From Zhengitettix transpicula (Eukaryota; Arthropoda; Insecta; Orthoptera; Tetrigidae), in contig CM073595.1 in NCBI GenBank assembly GCA_037074705.1, forward strand, positions 71,472,139-71,536,138: a stretch of DNA of 64,000 nt. Reading direction: 5' to 3'. Position numbers and translations under genes: made by a program. Each line of letters opens with the position of its first letter. Position 1 is the stretch's first letter. The notes below the pieces were generated by a model. The model had not been told where the DNA came from. It did no database searches and saw nothing but the letters and a program-made list of their open reading frames with translations. Below, one piece after another: positions 10,749-22,400 of the stretch.

Positions 10749-12690
10749 TATTCGATTATAATTTCCATCATGTCTTCAACAGAATGGCTATGAGTGATTA
10801 TGGATTAACGCGTACGAAATTGTATTTATTTAGTTCATTATTTACTTAATAATGTTAGAGGTTATTTAAAACATTTCGTACCAGTGCAGTGTTCACCTTC
10901 CTCTGTAAATTTTACAGCACCTAATTTTGTTTCTGTCGGATCTTTAAATCTTTTAGCAAGGGCCTACAAGAGACACTGTTGTGTCTTGAGCAATGAAAAA
11001 TGTAGAGGCGTAAAAGGTCATTAGAAACAAAAAATAACTTTTTTGTTCTGAAATGAATAATTTGAGTCCAGTGAAACTACCAGCGTTTCTCGGTGCTAAA
11101 TGGCATGGAAATTGATATATATATCACAAGTTATTTATTATTATCTGAAAATTACGTTTCGGAAACGGGCTCTGTCATCGATATCCATTGAAGCTTTGAG
11201 TTGTTATAGTAACTCGGAAAAATTTCGTTAGGAACGATTTTACTATTTAATATAAAATTGTAATAATATATCGCTATTAAATATAAATATAACTCAAAAG
11301 AAATATTAATAAAATTAAATATAAAAGACTCACTTTGGGATGTCCATAACGTAATTACTACTTTTACATTTGTATATAAATTGCTTTATATTAAAAAAAT
11401 ATAACTCAAAAGAAATATTAATAAAATTTTCATGTATTCGAATATAATTTTATAATTTAAATAAACAAAATATATGAATGATTAATTTCCGCGTGCAGAG
11501 TGGCTCTGTTGAGCTTATAACACACTCCCGACGAAAAGACAATTTGGTTTGAAAAAAAAACACGTAATCTCGTAAGGAATATTTCCCGTTCCACAACCAG
11601 TGCGTCTTCTGCTTCCGATGCCGCACAACTGGTGGTTGGTATCGCAGAGGTTCTGGATTTGGAATTTTTTTTCCGTTTATCCTAGTGCCAACTTACGTTT
11701 TCGATCATTTTTCTCTTCTCTAACCGATTTCAGTTGTGTCCCTTTCTATCCTGTCCGTATGTCCAGCATCAATTTTTAGGCGCCGTGTTATATGCGGCCG
11801 TGGCATGAACGGACAGATGAAAAATAGTGTAATGTCTGATAAATCAGCCGGGTTAATTGTTTAACCGAGGCCGGCACTAAAAATATTATTTTACGTTATT
11901 ACTTTTTATATTCAACTTTGAAAGGATTCAATACATAATTCGTGGAAGAGAACAACAATAATCCTGAAATTTAATTTAATTTTTTTTTGAGCTTTTGGCC
12001 TACTTGACCATTATCAACTAAAAACAACATAAAGGCATATATACATCATTCTTTCATTTTTTGTAACGAATTATTTATAGCAAACTTCATTACTAACGTA
12101 GCTAATCGCTAATCCAAATGTTTCCTAGTAATACTAATATTAAAAATAAATTTAAAGATTATTGGTGATTTCTTCCAATTTGATATTTTTGTTATAAATA
12201 ATCGAGTTTGGATTATTCTCGAGTCAGACACTTATTATTAATAATTATCAAAGTGTGTAGAACAAATATTCTCTATCATAAATACTGCTTAGTATTTTCC
12301 TTCTCTCTAACATGGACAGCATTCTTTTCGCTTCACCTTCTCACATCTTTACTGTGCTTTCTCTAAAACTGGCATTGACAAAAAATTTCACACCGAAATA
12401 GTGATGCCTGTTTTCTCACGCATTATCCGATTTTTTAAGTACGTTGAAGTTGATTAATTCAGGAAGTGAGTATTCACGTATTGAAATTGAATGAGATTCT
12501 ATGCTCTGTAGAAACAACTCGTTAACATAATTTTTGGAAAGAGTTAATTGAGAATTTGAATGAAGGCATGTCTTCTTTATTGGGTAGTGGAAGGTGTGCG
12601 GGATCCTGGCCAGGGTTTGGGTTTTCATTCGATTTGGACGTGTTTGCGTATACGTCTGCTGCGTCCACGCCATAATTACTCACAGGATCC
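10749..12690. other. AT-rich gene-free stretch
   Basis: It contains the direct repeat pair at 11285/11397 and a GC-richer segment at 11570-11880 with no recognised content. The minus ORF at 12416-12673 has no motif. Confidence 0.5.
11285..11428 (+). repeat. 32-bp exact direct repeat, 112 bp apart
   Basis: The same 32 bases, starting AAATATAACTCAAAAGAAAT, occur at 11285-11316 and 11397-11428 with no mismatch. The intervening 80 bases are unrelated. This is either a local duplication or two termini of a small insertion. Confidence 0.9.
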
Positions 12691-12860
12691 TATTACTGTG
12701 GCCAGCAATTTATCACAGCGCATGCGCTGACATTAATTGTTCGCATTGCTCGGGTACAAATTAAACGCGGCTCCCAGTCGCCCAAAACACAGCCGGCCCC
12801 AAAGATTTAAACGCTTGCTCCGTCCTCGCGTTCACGGAGAAATCTCAGTTTAATGCATCG
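12691..12860. promoter_or_regulatory. GC-rich island with NRF-1-like palindrome
   Basis: A perfect 14-bp palindrome, CAGCGCATGCGCTG, lies at 12716-12729. It contains GCGCATGCGC, the core of the NRF-1 (insect Ewg) site. The surrounding ~170 bases are clearly GC-richer than the flanks. Such a site is common in animal promoters, but no downstream coding exon is visible, so a promoter is only a possibility. Confidence 0.3.
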
Positions 12861-14416
12861 GAAATATATCGCTGTGTAAATGTAAAGTTGTAAAAAACGA
12901 CAAAAATATAGAATCCCCTATTATAAGACTGAAAAAGCCGTGCAATTTGATGTTATCGCAGTAAACGAAAGGTTATTACGCAACTCTTTGAATAATTGCG
13001 AATTCGTAAAATTACTTGTTGCTGTTAACCGGACTAGAATAACTTTTAAAATTCATTTTTCCATATTTCGAAAATTCAACATGCTTATAAAATTTCAGAA
13101 AGTGGGCAGCAAATTACTGCGGGAAAAACTCATTTCAATATTTTGTTTGAAATTTGACACGCTGATATATTGAAACCATTAAGAATAAACTGAATAAAAT
13201 GATTTGAAGAATAAGAAACACTGTTTTGTTTATAGGGAAGTGAAGGCAGTACCGTCACATTAAAGAAAATGGTTGAAAGGGCGTTACAGTCGTCGTAAAG
13301 AACAGTGGTGCGAATTGACATGGAATCGTATTGTCATGAATGAAATACGGACACAAATGATAGTTTAAAATCCATGTATACAGCATTAAATCTCGAAAAA
13401 CATGAACATACTTTTCTATTGTATTGAAACCAAAATTTAAAAAACAAAGGAAATCTCGAATAATTTTAAAATCAATTAAAAGTTCTTACTTTATTATGAT
13501 TTAAAAATTGTTTTTTTCCTGTTCTTTTCATCTAATTTTAAGAGCACGTTAAGTTTGCCCTATGATGAAAGTACAAAAATGTACATAAACGTCGTTGTGT
13601 TGAATAAAATATTTCAATTTTCTGTTATAATGGTCTTTGAATTACTTACTTTAAATTTTATGTTGCATCATAATTATTCATTTATGCGACTTTGGGGTTG
13701 TTCGATATAGAATTTTTAAAGAAAGCCGATTGTTCCTTAAATTTTAGTAGATTATACACTTGTTTACTCGATACTCATAAGACCCGCCTACAAAGTAATG
13801 TAAACGAACTTTTACAGTTGTTATAAACTCTAATCACTATTTTATAAAATAAATATATTTACACGTATAGTGGTAAATAAAAAATATTACATAGAAATGA
13901 ATCTATTTAACCCATACATCGGTTTTTAATACGCTTGGAGTCAATTACACAAAAATTTTGAAACACGTAGACTAGTTTCCTTTTTTGAGAAATAACTTAT
14001 AATAAATCATAATTAGTGTATAGAATTTGTATGTGTGTAGCACTATAAAGAGAGCACGTAGCGTGAGAAACTCGTTTATCGAATTCTAAAGAGAAACGTT
14101 TATATTAGAGTATCATGAACAAACACAAACTGACAGAGGGTTCTGTTAAAAAGCGAAACTGTAATAACGTGTATATTATTCAAATTTTAATATCGCGCTA
14201 GAATTAAAGCAAAATTATTTGATTTCAATGTGTCCCGTTCCAATTCTGGGAACTTGTTTCATTACATTGCATGTGATGAAAAATGATGGTAATTTTTTTT
14301 TCTGAACTAAAAAACTCATATACTTCAATCAAGTGCAGGAAACACTGTGGAGCAGTTTTATTGTGAATTCACAGGGCTCAGTTTTCTAGATCAAATAATC
14401 AAAAACTTTTAATTAT
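12861..14416. other. AT-rich gene-free stretch
   Basis: Short ORFs (e.g. + 12940-13173, 77 codons; minus 13130-13321) have no recognisable motif. Nothing else supported. Confidence 0.5.
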
Positions 14417-14833
14417 TCTAATAAATAAAATATACTGTACGTTTGTGTGTATATATGTATGGTTGTATGTTTATTCCGCATACAAATCTACTCCCGGGAA
14501 AAAAATTTCACCAAATTTGGATCACGTGTTCATTGCGAATCGGAAACAAACATGATATAAGACTCGACTGCCACACCCTAGGGCCGGTGGTGCTAATTTT
14601 CATACATGTTTAACGGCCGATTTTTACGTCGAATAAATATTTTTGGTGTCAATCAGATTGATAGTCTTTCTACCGACGTTGTATGTGTATAATTTCAACA
14701 CCTTTTGGCATGGGGGTCGAGGAGCGTTAAATAAAGTAAAAGCAGAAACTACTGAGATTGGAGTCAAATACGGTTTTTTTGTTATCACTGAGCTTAATTT
14801 TGACAACCCGGGCATCGTCGTGAACCTGGCTAG
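14417..14833 (+). repeat. Family A repeat, copy 4, near-complete
   Basis: Starts TCTAATAAATAAAATATACTG and ends CCTGGCTAG followed by T. The hairpin reads CCCGGGCATCGTCGTGAACC and is strongly mutated. Internal blocks match in order, including CGTCGAATAAATATTTTTGG near 14627 and ATGGGGGTCGAGGAGCG near 14710. Confidence 0.9.
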
Positions 14834-15960
14834 TGATGAATATTTGAGACGTCTGCCTACGTTCATCTGAAGCGTCCTCCAAAAATAAAATTAATATGAT
14901 CTTCATTTAACCGATTACACTGAATTAATTTCTACCCGGAACACATTTAATATTTGCAATTCTGTGTAGGATATTTATCTACAAGATTTAGTAGTGTTTC
15001 CTCACATTTTTTATAGTTAATTAATGTGTCGAGTTTCAGATCTTGTCTTTGTGAAACATGGGGCTTGGGAGGATAACATACTTTTAAATTTATTTGATAT
15101 ATTCTGTGTCAAATTTACGACGACGTATGCCGTTGGGAGATACCATCGAAGCTTAGTTATTAGCCACAGTACAATGTGTAGCGGTTTTATTTTTCTGTAG
15201 CCAATTTTTTCGTTATTGTCAGATTTGTGTTTTTGTAAAAAAAAGAGCAAAAGCAGATACACACGTGAATAACCACACGGACCAACTGTTCCATTACAAG
15301 TCCTCATCGAAGAATTCATGTTTATCTCTGTTGGTGTATATCTACCTCCGTCTCTCTTTTACACACAACCACACAAAGCTACAGATTGATACCGCCAGCC
15401 TCTCAGTCCGTCTGCATGTTTTTTTCTCTCTCTCTTTCAAACTCTGAATGAAAATTGGCGTTTCGAACTTTAGGACGCTAATGCCCGTAGCTCGTATGTT
15501 TTTTTTCGTTTGTTGGCTGCTTTTTATATGCTCCACGTGCACCACACTTCGGTTTTTTCTATTAAAACCTATTATTCAGTTCAATCCCTCCCCTCTAAAT
15601 ATATTGTACGCACACCTTTCTGACACGGCGCTCGCACGCACGCCGATATGTTAGGAACGTTCAGTCAAAATTGATTTATGGCGAACAGTTTTCCCACAAA
15701 TTGCTTCATTTATTGTGCATCTGGCTCTCATTATTCCAATTTATTGCCTTAATAGACACACGCATCCTACCCTATTCCGCGTACAAACGAAGTGAATGCA
15801 GCGGAAACTCTGTATGATGATTTGAAATCTCCGGAACTTTCTGTAGTTTATTAATTAAATTGAAAATACAACGTAATCTACAAGTAACGAACTAATTTTC
15901 AGCTACAACGCTGTAATACGGTTACGAATTTTTCCGGTATTCAAACAAAAAACCTTTGAG
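14834..15960. other. Gene-free stretch with pyrimidine-rich tract
   Basis: The 15340-15660 segment is rich in T/C runs (CTCTCTCT at 15427-15434), giving overlapping ORFs on both strands with low-complexity content. None resembles a known protein. Confidence 0.45.
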
Positions 15961-16236
15961 TCTAGCAAATAAAATTTCCTGTTTGTGTATGTCTGTTTGA
16001 ATATTTGTGTGCGTGTTCCGCCGATATTTGCGTCGAATAAATATGTTTAGAGGTCTATGATATTGATACAATTTAGCATACAATTTGGACCGACGTTGTT
16101 TGTGTATAATTTCAATCCCTTTTGGCACAGAAGGGGAACACCCTTGAGGTGGAAGGACGTAACATAAAGTAACGCAAAATCAAACGAGACTGCAGTCGAA
16201 TCCAGTGATATGGATGTCGCTGAGTTAATTATAACA
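15961..16236 (+). repeat. Family A repeat, copy 5, internally deleted
   Basis: Starts TCTAGCAAATAAAAT, then at 16018-16023 GTTCCG joins directly to CCGATATTTGCGTCG. About 190 family bases between the two CCG trinucleotides are lost, consistent with a microhomology-mediated deletion. The 3' end fades at GAGTTAATTATAACA without a CTAG terminus. Confidence 0.85.
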
Positions 16237-16298
16237 TTCAACTTGCTGGATAAGTTGTTGTTCTACCACTATGAATCGGGATAGAAGGAGAAAACAAT

Positions 16299-16684
16299 GT
16301 ATATATGTTCCGTATAAAAATTTACAGTCGTGGAACAAATTGAACCAAATTTTGTACACGTCTTACTTTACAACTGGAAACAAACACTATAGGGGTAAGA
16401 CCCCCAGGGACAGGGGTGGACGTAGTGGAAATTATCAATTATAGAACGGTCGATATTTGTGTCGAATAAATATTTACGGAGTCAATGAGATTGATAGTGT
16501 TTGTCCCGATTATGTTTATGTATATTTTCTACCAATTTCTGTATTGGAGGGGAGCATCCTTAGGGGTGGGGTGGAGGAGCGTTACCCAAAAATAACGCGA
16601 AATCAACCGGAATTGGATTCGAATCCGGGGTTATGGTTGTCGCAGGGTTCAATTATGACAATAAACTTGCCGTTTAACGCCTAG
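16299..16684 (+). repeat. Family A repeat, copy 6 (5' truncated)
   Basis: Lacks the first ~40 family bases, starting at TGTATATATGTTCCG. It runs to GACAATAAACTTGCCG and ends CGCCTAG. Near 16610-16630 it contains TTGGATTCGAATCCGGGG; its reverse complement is close to a Pol III B box. Lies 60 bases after copy 5 in the same orientation. Confidence 0.87.
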
Positions 16685-16687
16685 GAG

Positions 16688-16739
16688 CAGGGATGGAAGC
16701 GGTGGAAATTTTTAAACATGCTCTAACGACCGATATTTA
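16688..16739 (+). repeat. Family A fragment, copy 7
   Basis: Matches only the central block (GGTGGAAATTTTTAAACATG...CGACCGATATTT). It directly follows copy 6, so it may be part of a broken tandem array. Confidence 0.75.
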
Positions 16740-16781
16740 ACACACAAAACTGCGGATGCGACGCCCATATCTGGTGTCCGC

Positions 16782-17139
16782 GATATTTTTTATGTAACGT
16801 CCCTAAAACCCTACCATTATTAGAGCTCGGTCCAACTCAAAAAGGGATACACATTATACACAAACAGCATCGGGAGAGACACTATGATTATCACTGACCC
16901 AAAAAAATATTTTTTTGGACGCAAATATCGACCGGTTTAGCATGTTTGAATATTTCCACCCCGTTCGTCCCCGCCCCTGGTGGTGTTAGACGTGTCTTAC
17001 CATCACTGAGTTTGTTTCCGGTTTGCGAGGAACACGTGCGCGAAATTTGGTGATACTTGGTATACGGGTGTAGGTTTGTATGCCAAACATACATACATTC
17101 ACACCACCAAACAAATGTAAATCTATTTTACATATTAGA
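16782..17139 (-). repeat. Family A repeat, copy 8, inverted
   Basis: Read on the minus strand it starts TCTAATATGTAAAAT at 17139 and passes through the family blocks to the GTTACATAAA-like block near 16790. The terminal ~70 bases with hairpin are not recognisable. Orientation is opposite to copies 5-7. Confidence 0.87.
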
Positions 17140-17512
17140 ATACAAAAACTATGGATTTTACTGATCGCATTTTCTTGATACAGATTACATTATTTACGTT
17201 ATATGGTACATTATCAAAATTAAGCATCGAAAGTCTTAAAAAAGGGATGAAAGCTCGTTTCGGTATAAGAGAAACAATTATATCGTAAGTGGTTAATTTG
17301 GAAACATGAATTTGATAAGCGTCATTCCAGACTTTCTTCCATTTTTGACTTATAAAATTTTGGTTGGAAACGAAGCTAATGAAAAAGTCATCCCGTCCGG
17401 ATTTATGGGCTAGTGACGAACAGGAAATTTCCTTTCGTTCGCCAGTCGTTGAACATACAAAAGCAGTCAACCTGACGGAGACATTACTCGCTCCAGATAG
17501 CAATTTCTCCAT
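17135..17512 (-). other. Unrecognised 125-codon ORF
   Basis: One of the longest frames in the window, ATG at 17512. The first ~50 residues are of mixed, protein-like composition (e.g. GERKEISCSSLAHKSGRDD); the remainder is AT-driven (Ile, Asn, Phe, Lys) and ends inside the family A copy 8 boundary. No motif, signal peptide or family match seen. It could be a chance frame or a decayed exon. Confidence 0.12.
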
Positions 17513-17710
17513 AGATGGTCTAAGACGCGGAATACGTACCTAAACTAAGGATTATTCCTTCAATAACCTTATATTCATAATTGACCTCTCGCTTACATTT
17601 TACGTTCTCCCAACTATTTTAAATATTTTCTCTACATTTTGTATATGTACATGTATTCCCCATTGTGCGTATCACGTTACTGACAAACCTTACACAGTGC
17701 TCTGAAATAA

Positions 17711-17770
17711 CGCGGAGACTCGAACCCGGACCTCCTAGAATCGCAGGGGAATGCCGAAGCCAGGTCGTGA
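17711..17770 (-). repeat. tRNA-like Pol III promoter remnant (SINE head or tRNA pseudogene)
   Basis: On the minus strand, TGGCTTCGGCAT (17762-17751) resembles an A box. GGGTTCGAGTCTC (17727-17715) is a near-perfect B box (GGTTCGANTC). The boxes start about 36 bases apart, against ~44 in tRNAs. No cloverleaf acceptor stem can be drawn, so this is not a functional tRNA. Confidence 0.38.
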
Positions 17771-18060
17771 ATGTGGCTTTATTAATATGGAAATGCGCCT
17801 AATTGCTGCTGTAGACGGGTCGATGGTCTTTCTTCTATAGCCGCACTAATTACGCAGAAACGCGGCCCGTTTTGATTAGGCGAAGTGGCCGAGCTGTTCT
17901 GCTCTTTCAATTAAGTCACCGACTTCGTTCCGATTCCTTGGACAAAGCGGCCAGGTCCACCTTTCAGTCCAAATCCGCTCCCGAAAAGCGCGCTCATTAC
18001 GTCAAGCGGACAAATAATCTGCTCAAGTTATGGAACGAAACTTCACCCAAACCGTAGGCT
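17771..18060. promoter_or_regulatory. GC-richer island, candidate conserved regulatory DNA
   Basis: A ~290-base segment is noticeably richer in G/C than its flanks. It carries homeodomain-type cores (CCTAATTGC near 17799, ACTAATTACGC near 17846) and an ATGGAAAT octamer-like word near 17787. The 61-codon ORF at 17872-18057 has low-complexity basic content and no motif. The regulatory role is inferred from composition and motif density only. Confidence 0.25.
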
Positions 18061-21000
18061 GTGCAACTCTGTCACAGTACGAAATCTATTACAGTTAAGC
18101 CGCCACAATTATATTAAACTCTAACCTTTTACACAGAGTACGGAGCGAAAGCAAATGTTGATTCGTAATTATGTGCTTCGTATTATTTGAGAAATGAATT
18201 AACACTAAAGGTGTTCTTCAGTATGAAAGTATTCATCTAAATAGATATGAATCATCCTAAGAATTGCCATTATTATTCCACTCCGTAAAATCGCTTCAGA
18301 ACCCTGAGAGATGACAACTTATTGAACCCATCGGAGATATTTTCGTGAACGAGAATTACCGAGTGGTATTCTTGGATTTTGTTGCCTTTTTACGACATTT
18401 TGAATTAAGAGTCTGTCCTAGTATTTGTCAGGACAATTAGGAGAAGCTCTGGAATAAAAAAAAATAGTCCCCAGAACAACTGAAAGTTCCGTATTCATAA
18501 AAGAGTATTATAAATAATATTTAAAAATAATTATGTAAAAGTTTTTACATCATAATTTGACCTTAGTTTAAAAAATAATTTATTCAAAGGGAAAAACACT
18601 TGAAACTTTGTATCAGTAAATGTAGTGTTCGATTATATAAAAACGTTATATTTTATTTTTCAGATTAAAAATGGCAATTATCAAAGGCTCCTATTAAGTT
18701 AAATAAAACTGTTTCTGAGGCTGGTGAATTAATTTTAATGATTAATAATAAAGTCAATTATATTCAAATTAAAATAATTTATGTTAAGTTGTAATTAATT
18801 CACTTTATTATCAAAGTAATAGCGAATCATGTCTGAAGTTGGTCATTTTTTTATTAGATAAATTGCAATAAAATTTATACTTGAAGGTACTGGTTGTATT
18901 TTCTAAAACAATATTCATTCAAAAGTATAAAAAATGTTTTTTTATTAAGGTGCATCAGAATTTTTTAAAAATATTTTAAAAGTTTATTTCTTTTTTCCTA
19001 AAATAAGTGCGATGAACGGAATGACTCGATTTCAATTATGATTGACTGACAATATTTTGGGCAAACGTCACTCAGATAACGCGTTAATAAATTTTTGATT
19101 TCATCTGAAAGCTAAAACACGTTCCTGTTTCGAAAATAAATCACCATATTTTAATTTAATCAACACCAAAAATGGCGCCATTTCAGAACACGAAGAGTTC
19201 TTTCAGCGCAGTTCTTTGACAAGTTCTTACAGGATCGTGTTTCGTTTATTACAAATTTTCAAACATTTGCAAAATGGTAGCGTCATTTATTATGTTACTC
19301 AATTTTGTCGACCTAACTCGCTACACAATTTCACCACCTACACAAATATGATACAAAACATAGGGGGTAATTATATGCCTTTGTTTTCATTTCTGGATTA
19401 TTAAAATAATAAAATTGAATCGAAGTTCTCGGATCGCAATTTATTTTACATATTACAACCTCTCTCGTTTGCAAATTCTGAACAATTATGTCAAAACAAT
19501 AATAAGAGAAACAATTTTGGCGGCAATGAAAACATTTATGCATAAAATTTCGGGCTCCCGAATAATTAAGCTTTTACCTCTGCATATGAAATTGTTTGCT
19601 TTCGTCATAATACAGATAATAAAAAATACTCGCTGCTATTTTTATACCTCTTTCAGGGACTGTATTTTAGTTTGCATGGCTTCGGTGCAAGTTTATGGAA
19701 ATATACTAAAGCGTTAAATTATGAACTTAATATTAACTCCTCCGTTTATTGTTTTCTATAGCTACACTATAATTATTTTCCCCCATTTATCAGCGTTAGC
19801 GGTGGTATAGACATTTGTGCGCTTTGTGTATCGAATTATAAGTATTAAAGTGTATTTTCGTCTTTGCTAAATATGTAACACTTCCCAGTAATCCTGTACA
19901 TCGCACAGCGGGCAGTTTAAAATCTTCCAATTTGAAGTAGAAAATCACAGTGTTAAAACAAATTATAAATGTTCTTAAAATTAAATAAATTTAGGAAGAA
20001 TTAATTTTACTCATGTGCTGTAGCCTCCGCTGGACATAACAAATTTATTAAAACACAGATTTTCTTACGATTTGAATTATGAACAAAATATAATTCATGG
20101 AAGCATTATAAATATTAAAAAATAATTGTTAAAAAAAGAAAATGTGTCTACTGCACTTGTCTAAAAAGTTTCCAAAATTTATTAGAATGTCCTAACCACT
20201 ATTTTTATAACTTCTACTATGATGATGAACCTATAGAAGCTGCCTTGGTAATAGCAATATTTAATGCTTTACCCTGACGTTTCAGATAAATATATTTCAC
20301 ACGTAGTACGAAAAATGGACTAGGATATAATATTTTGCATAACGAAAGTACTGTCATTAATATAATATTTAATCGAGAAAATCGACAGTTTGTTGCCTGA
20401 AGGATACTTAGTTTAATTTAATTTTATGAGTATGAGAATGCTTCGTCTCCTAACGTATCTGGAGTTGTTCAATCCTTTTACAGTGCACCCAATTGCTTTG
20501 ACGTTATCTGTTATATGCCATCCGAGGTTTGCTCATCTTTCGGAGTGAGAAATATTGAATTGGAACCTACAGTAATTACATTTCTGCCATCCCCACACAT
20601 GACAACTTTATGACGAAGAACAATAATTAATCTGACGCATAAAGAGCGGTGAACCAGAAATCGATCTGGGTAGAGCGTCACAAAATTTTACTTCTCGCTC
20701 GGGTAAATCATTTTCTGTAACGTATTCAAATTCAGTAATTCTATTTCCACTTTTCAATCAAACATTATGGCGAATTTTGGTTGTTCCCACAATGTAGCTT
20801 TCTCGTTTACCCAAGGTATTATCAAACTCTTTTTACAAAACTGGCAGTATGTATAACTTTAACTTCCCAGCCAGAAATTTTGGTTATAAGGCGAGATGGT
20901 ACCCCCGTGAGTTGTTATAAAAAGGTACAAAAATATTTTATTTTAGATATGTATCGTAAATATATTTCTCCAAAATATCGCAATAATTTTTTACTTCGTT

Positions 21001-21956
21001 CACAATTATGAATAATATATTCCTGTTGAATTTTACTAGTATTTAAAATTAAAATAATGAAAAATAACTTAAATCATATGAAGTGTGTTATTGCGTAATA
21101 TGATATTAATAAACACTAATTTTTAACCTGCATCTATTTAATCCATTGTCTTCCAAAACGGATTAATGGACGTTGCCATGTCAATTTATACTCTCTTACC
21201 TCTAGTTTTTCTTGTTTGACAATAAGTAAAGGATAGATTAACTTTTCCAGAAGTTTTGGGGGGAACAGAAATTAATGTTAAAATGACCAGAGATCTCAAC
21301 ATTTTTTCTTTTTCGACAATGCCTTTTTGGAAGTACTCTTAATTTTTTTAAAATTAATGAATAAAATAAATAATGCGATAGTTGCTGCTTCTAAAAAACA
21401 GTTTTTAAATTTTGAGTAAAGGGGTTAACAAAAATTGTAAATCATCGCACGCGATAATATTTAATTTATTTATAGTTTTTCTTAATAAATTTTTAACGAG
21501 ACTTAATCCTGCCTCGGCGAAGTAAGAACTAAAAAAAATTCAAAATAATGGTTCCGCGATGTGGGTTAATTGAATGTATTATTTGCGAATATCTATAATA
21601 TTCCAAAATTTTTCGTAACAGCTTCCTTTATCTTCGAAATTATCCCTAATTCTACGAAAGCGATATGAAATTCGGCTCCTGATGCAAATATTAAAATCTA
21701 TATTACATTTATACATATATTATACCAGTTAATTAAATTGACGACATATAACTACAGAAATTTTAAAATATTTTATTCAGTATATTAACGAGGTTTAAGT
21801 ACCTTTTTGTACTTTGATCAGGTTTTAATATTAATCAGGATATTATTATTCTACGTACGTTTTATTACAGATGAAACTACGAAAAGGTGCTGAAACATAA
21901 TTATTATATTGAATAAAATGTCGATAAGTAAAGCCCGTTATTATATTTAATTTAAT
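18061..21956. other. Long AT-rich gene-free stretch
   Basis: No supported gene or repeat. The + ORF at 19415-19717 (100 codons) and the minus frame overlapping it lack motifs. A slightly GC-richer patch at 20500-20720 has no identified content. Confidence 0.5.
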
Positions 21957-22338
21957 TAATAAATAAAATGGACTGTATGTTTATGTATATGCATGTTTCG
22001 CATACAAATCTACAGCCGTGGAGAAAATTTGACCAAATTTTGTACAAGTGTTCCTTTGAAACCTGAAACAAACACTGTGCGGGTAATTTTCACGCCATTT
22101 CCATACAAATTAATCGGCCTATATTTTCGTCGAAAGAAAATTTTTCGTGGTCAATGAGATAGATAGCGTTTCCCCGGATATTTTTGTGTATAATAAAAAT
22201 CCATTACGATATAGGAGGGGAGCTCCTTTTGGGACGGAGTTGGAGGGGCGTTACATGAAAATAATGCAAAAACAACTGAGATTGGGGTCGAATCCTGGGT
22301 TGTGGATGAGGCCGAGTTTAATTATGACAACCCTGACA
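21957..22338 (+). repeat. Family A repeat, copy 9, lacking its 3' terminus
   Basis: Starts TAATAAATAAAATGGACTG, with a deletion in the GGGGTAAG...GGGGTGG block (GGGTAATTTTCACGCC). It runs to AATTATGACAACCCTGACA and then gives way to an AT-only repeat instead of the hairpin and CTAG. It contains GGGTCGAATCCTGGG, a B-box-like word on the minus strand. Confidence 0.88.
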
Positions 22339-22400
22339 TTTAATTATTAATAAATTATTAATAAATAAATAATTAATAAATAATTAATATTAATAAAACA
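22339..22400. repeat. AT-only degenerate tandem repeat
   Basis: Repeated TTAATAAATAA/TTATTAATAAAT units directly abut the broken 3' end of family A copy 9. The word also resembles the family A start sequence. Confidence 0.85.
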
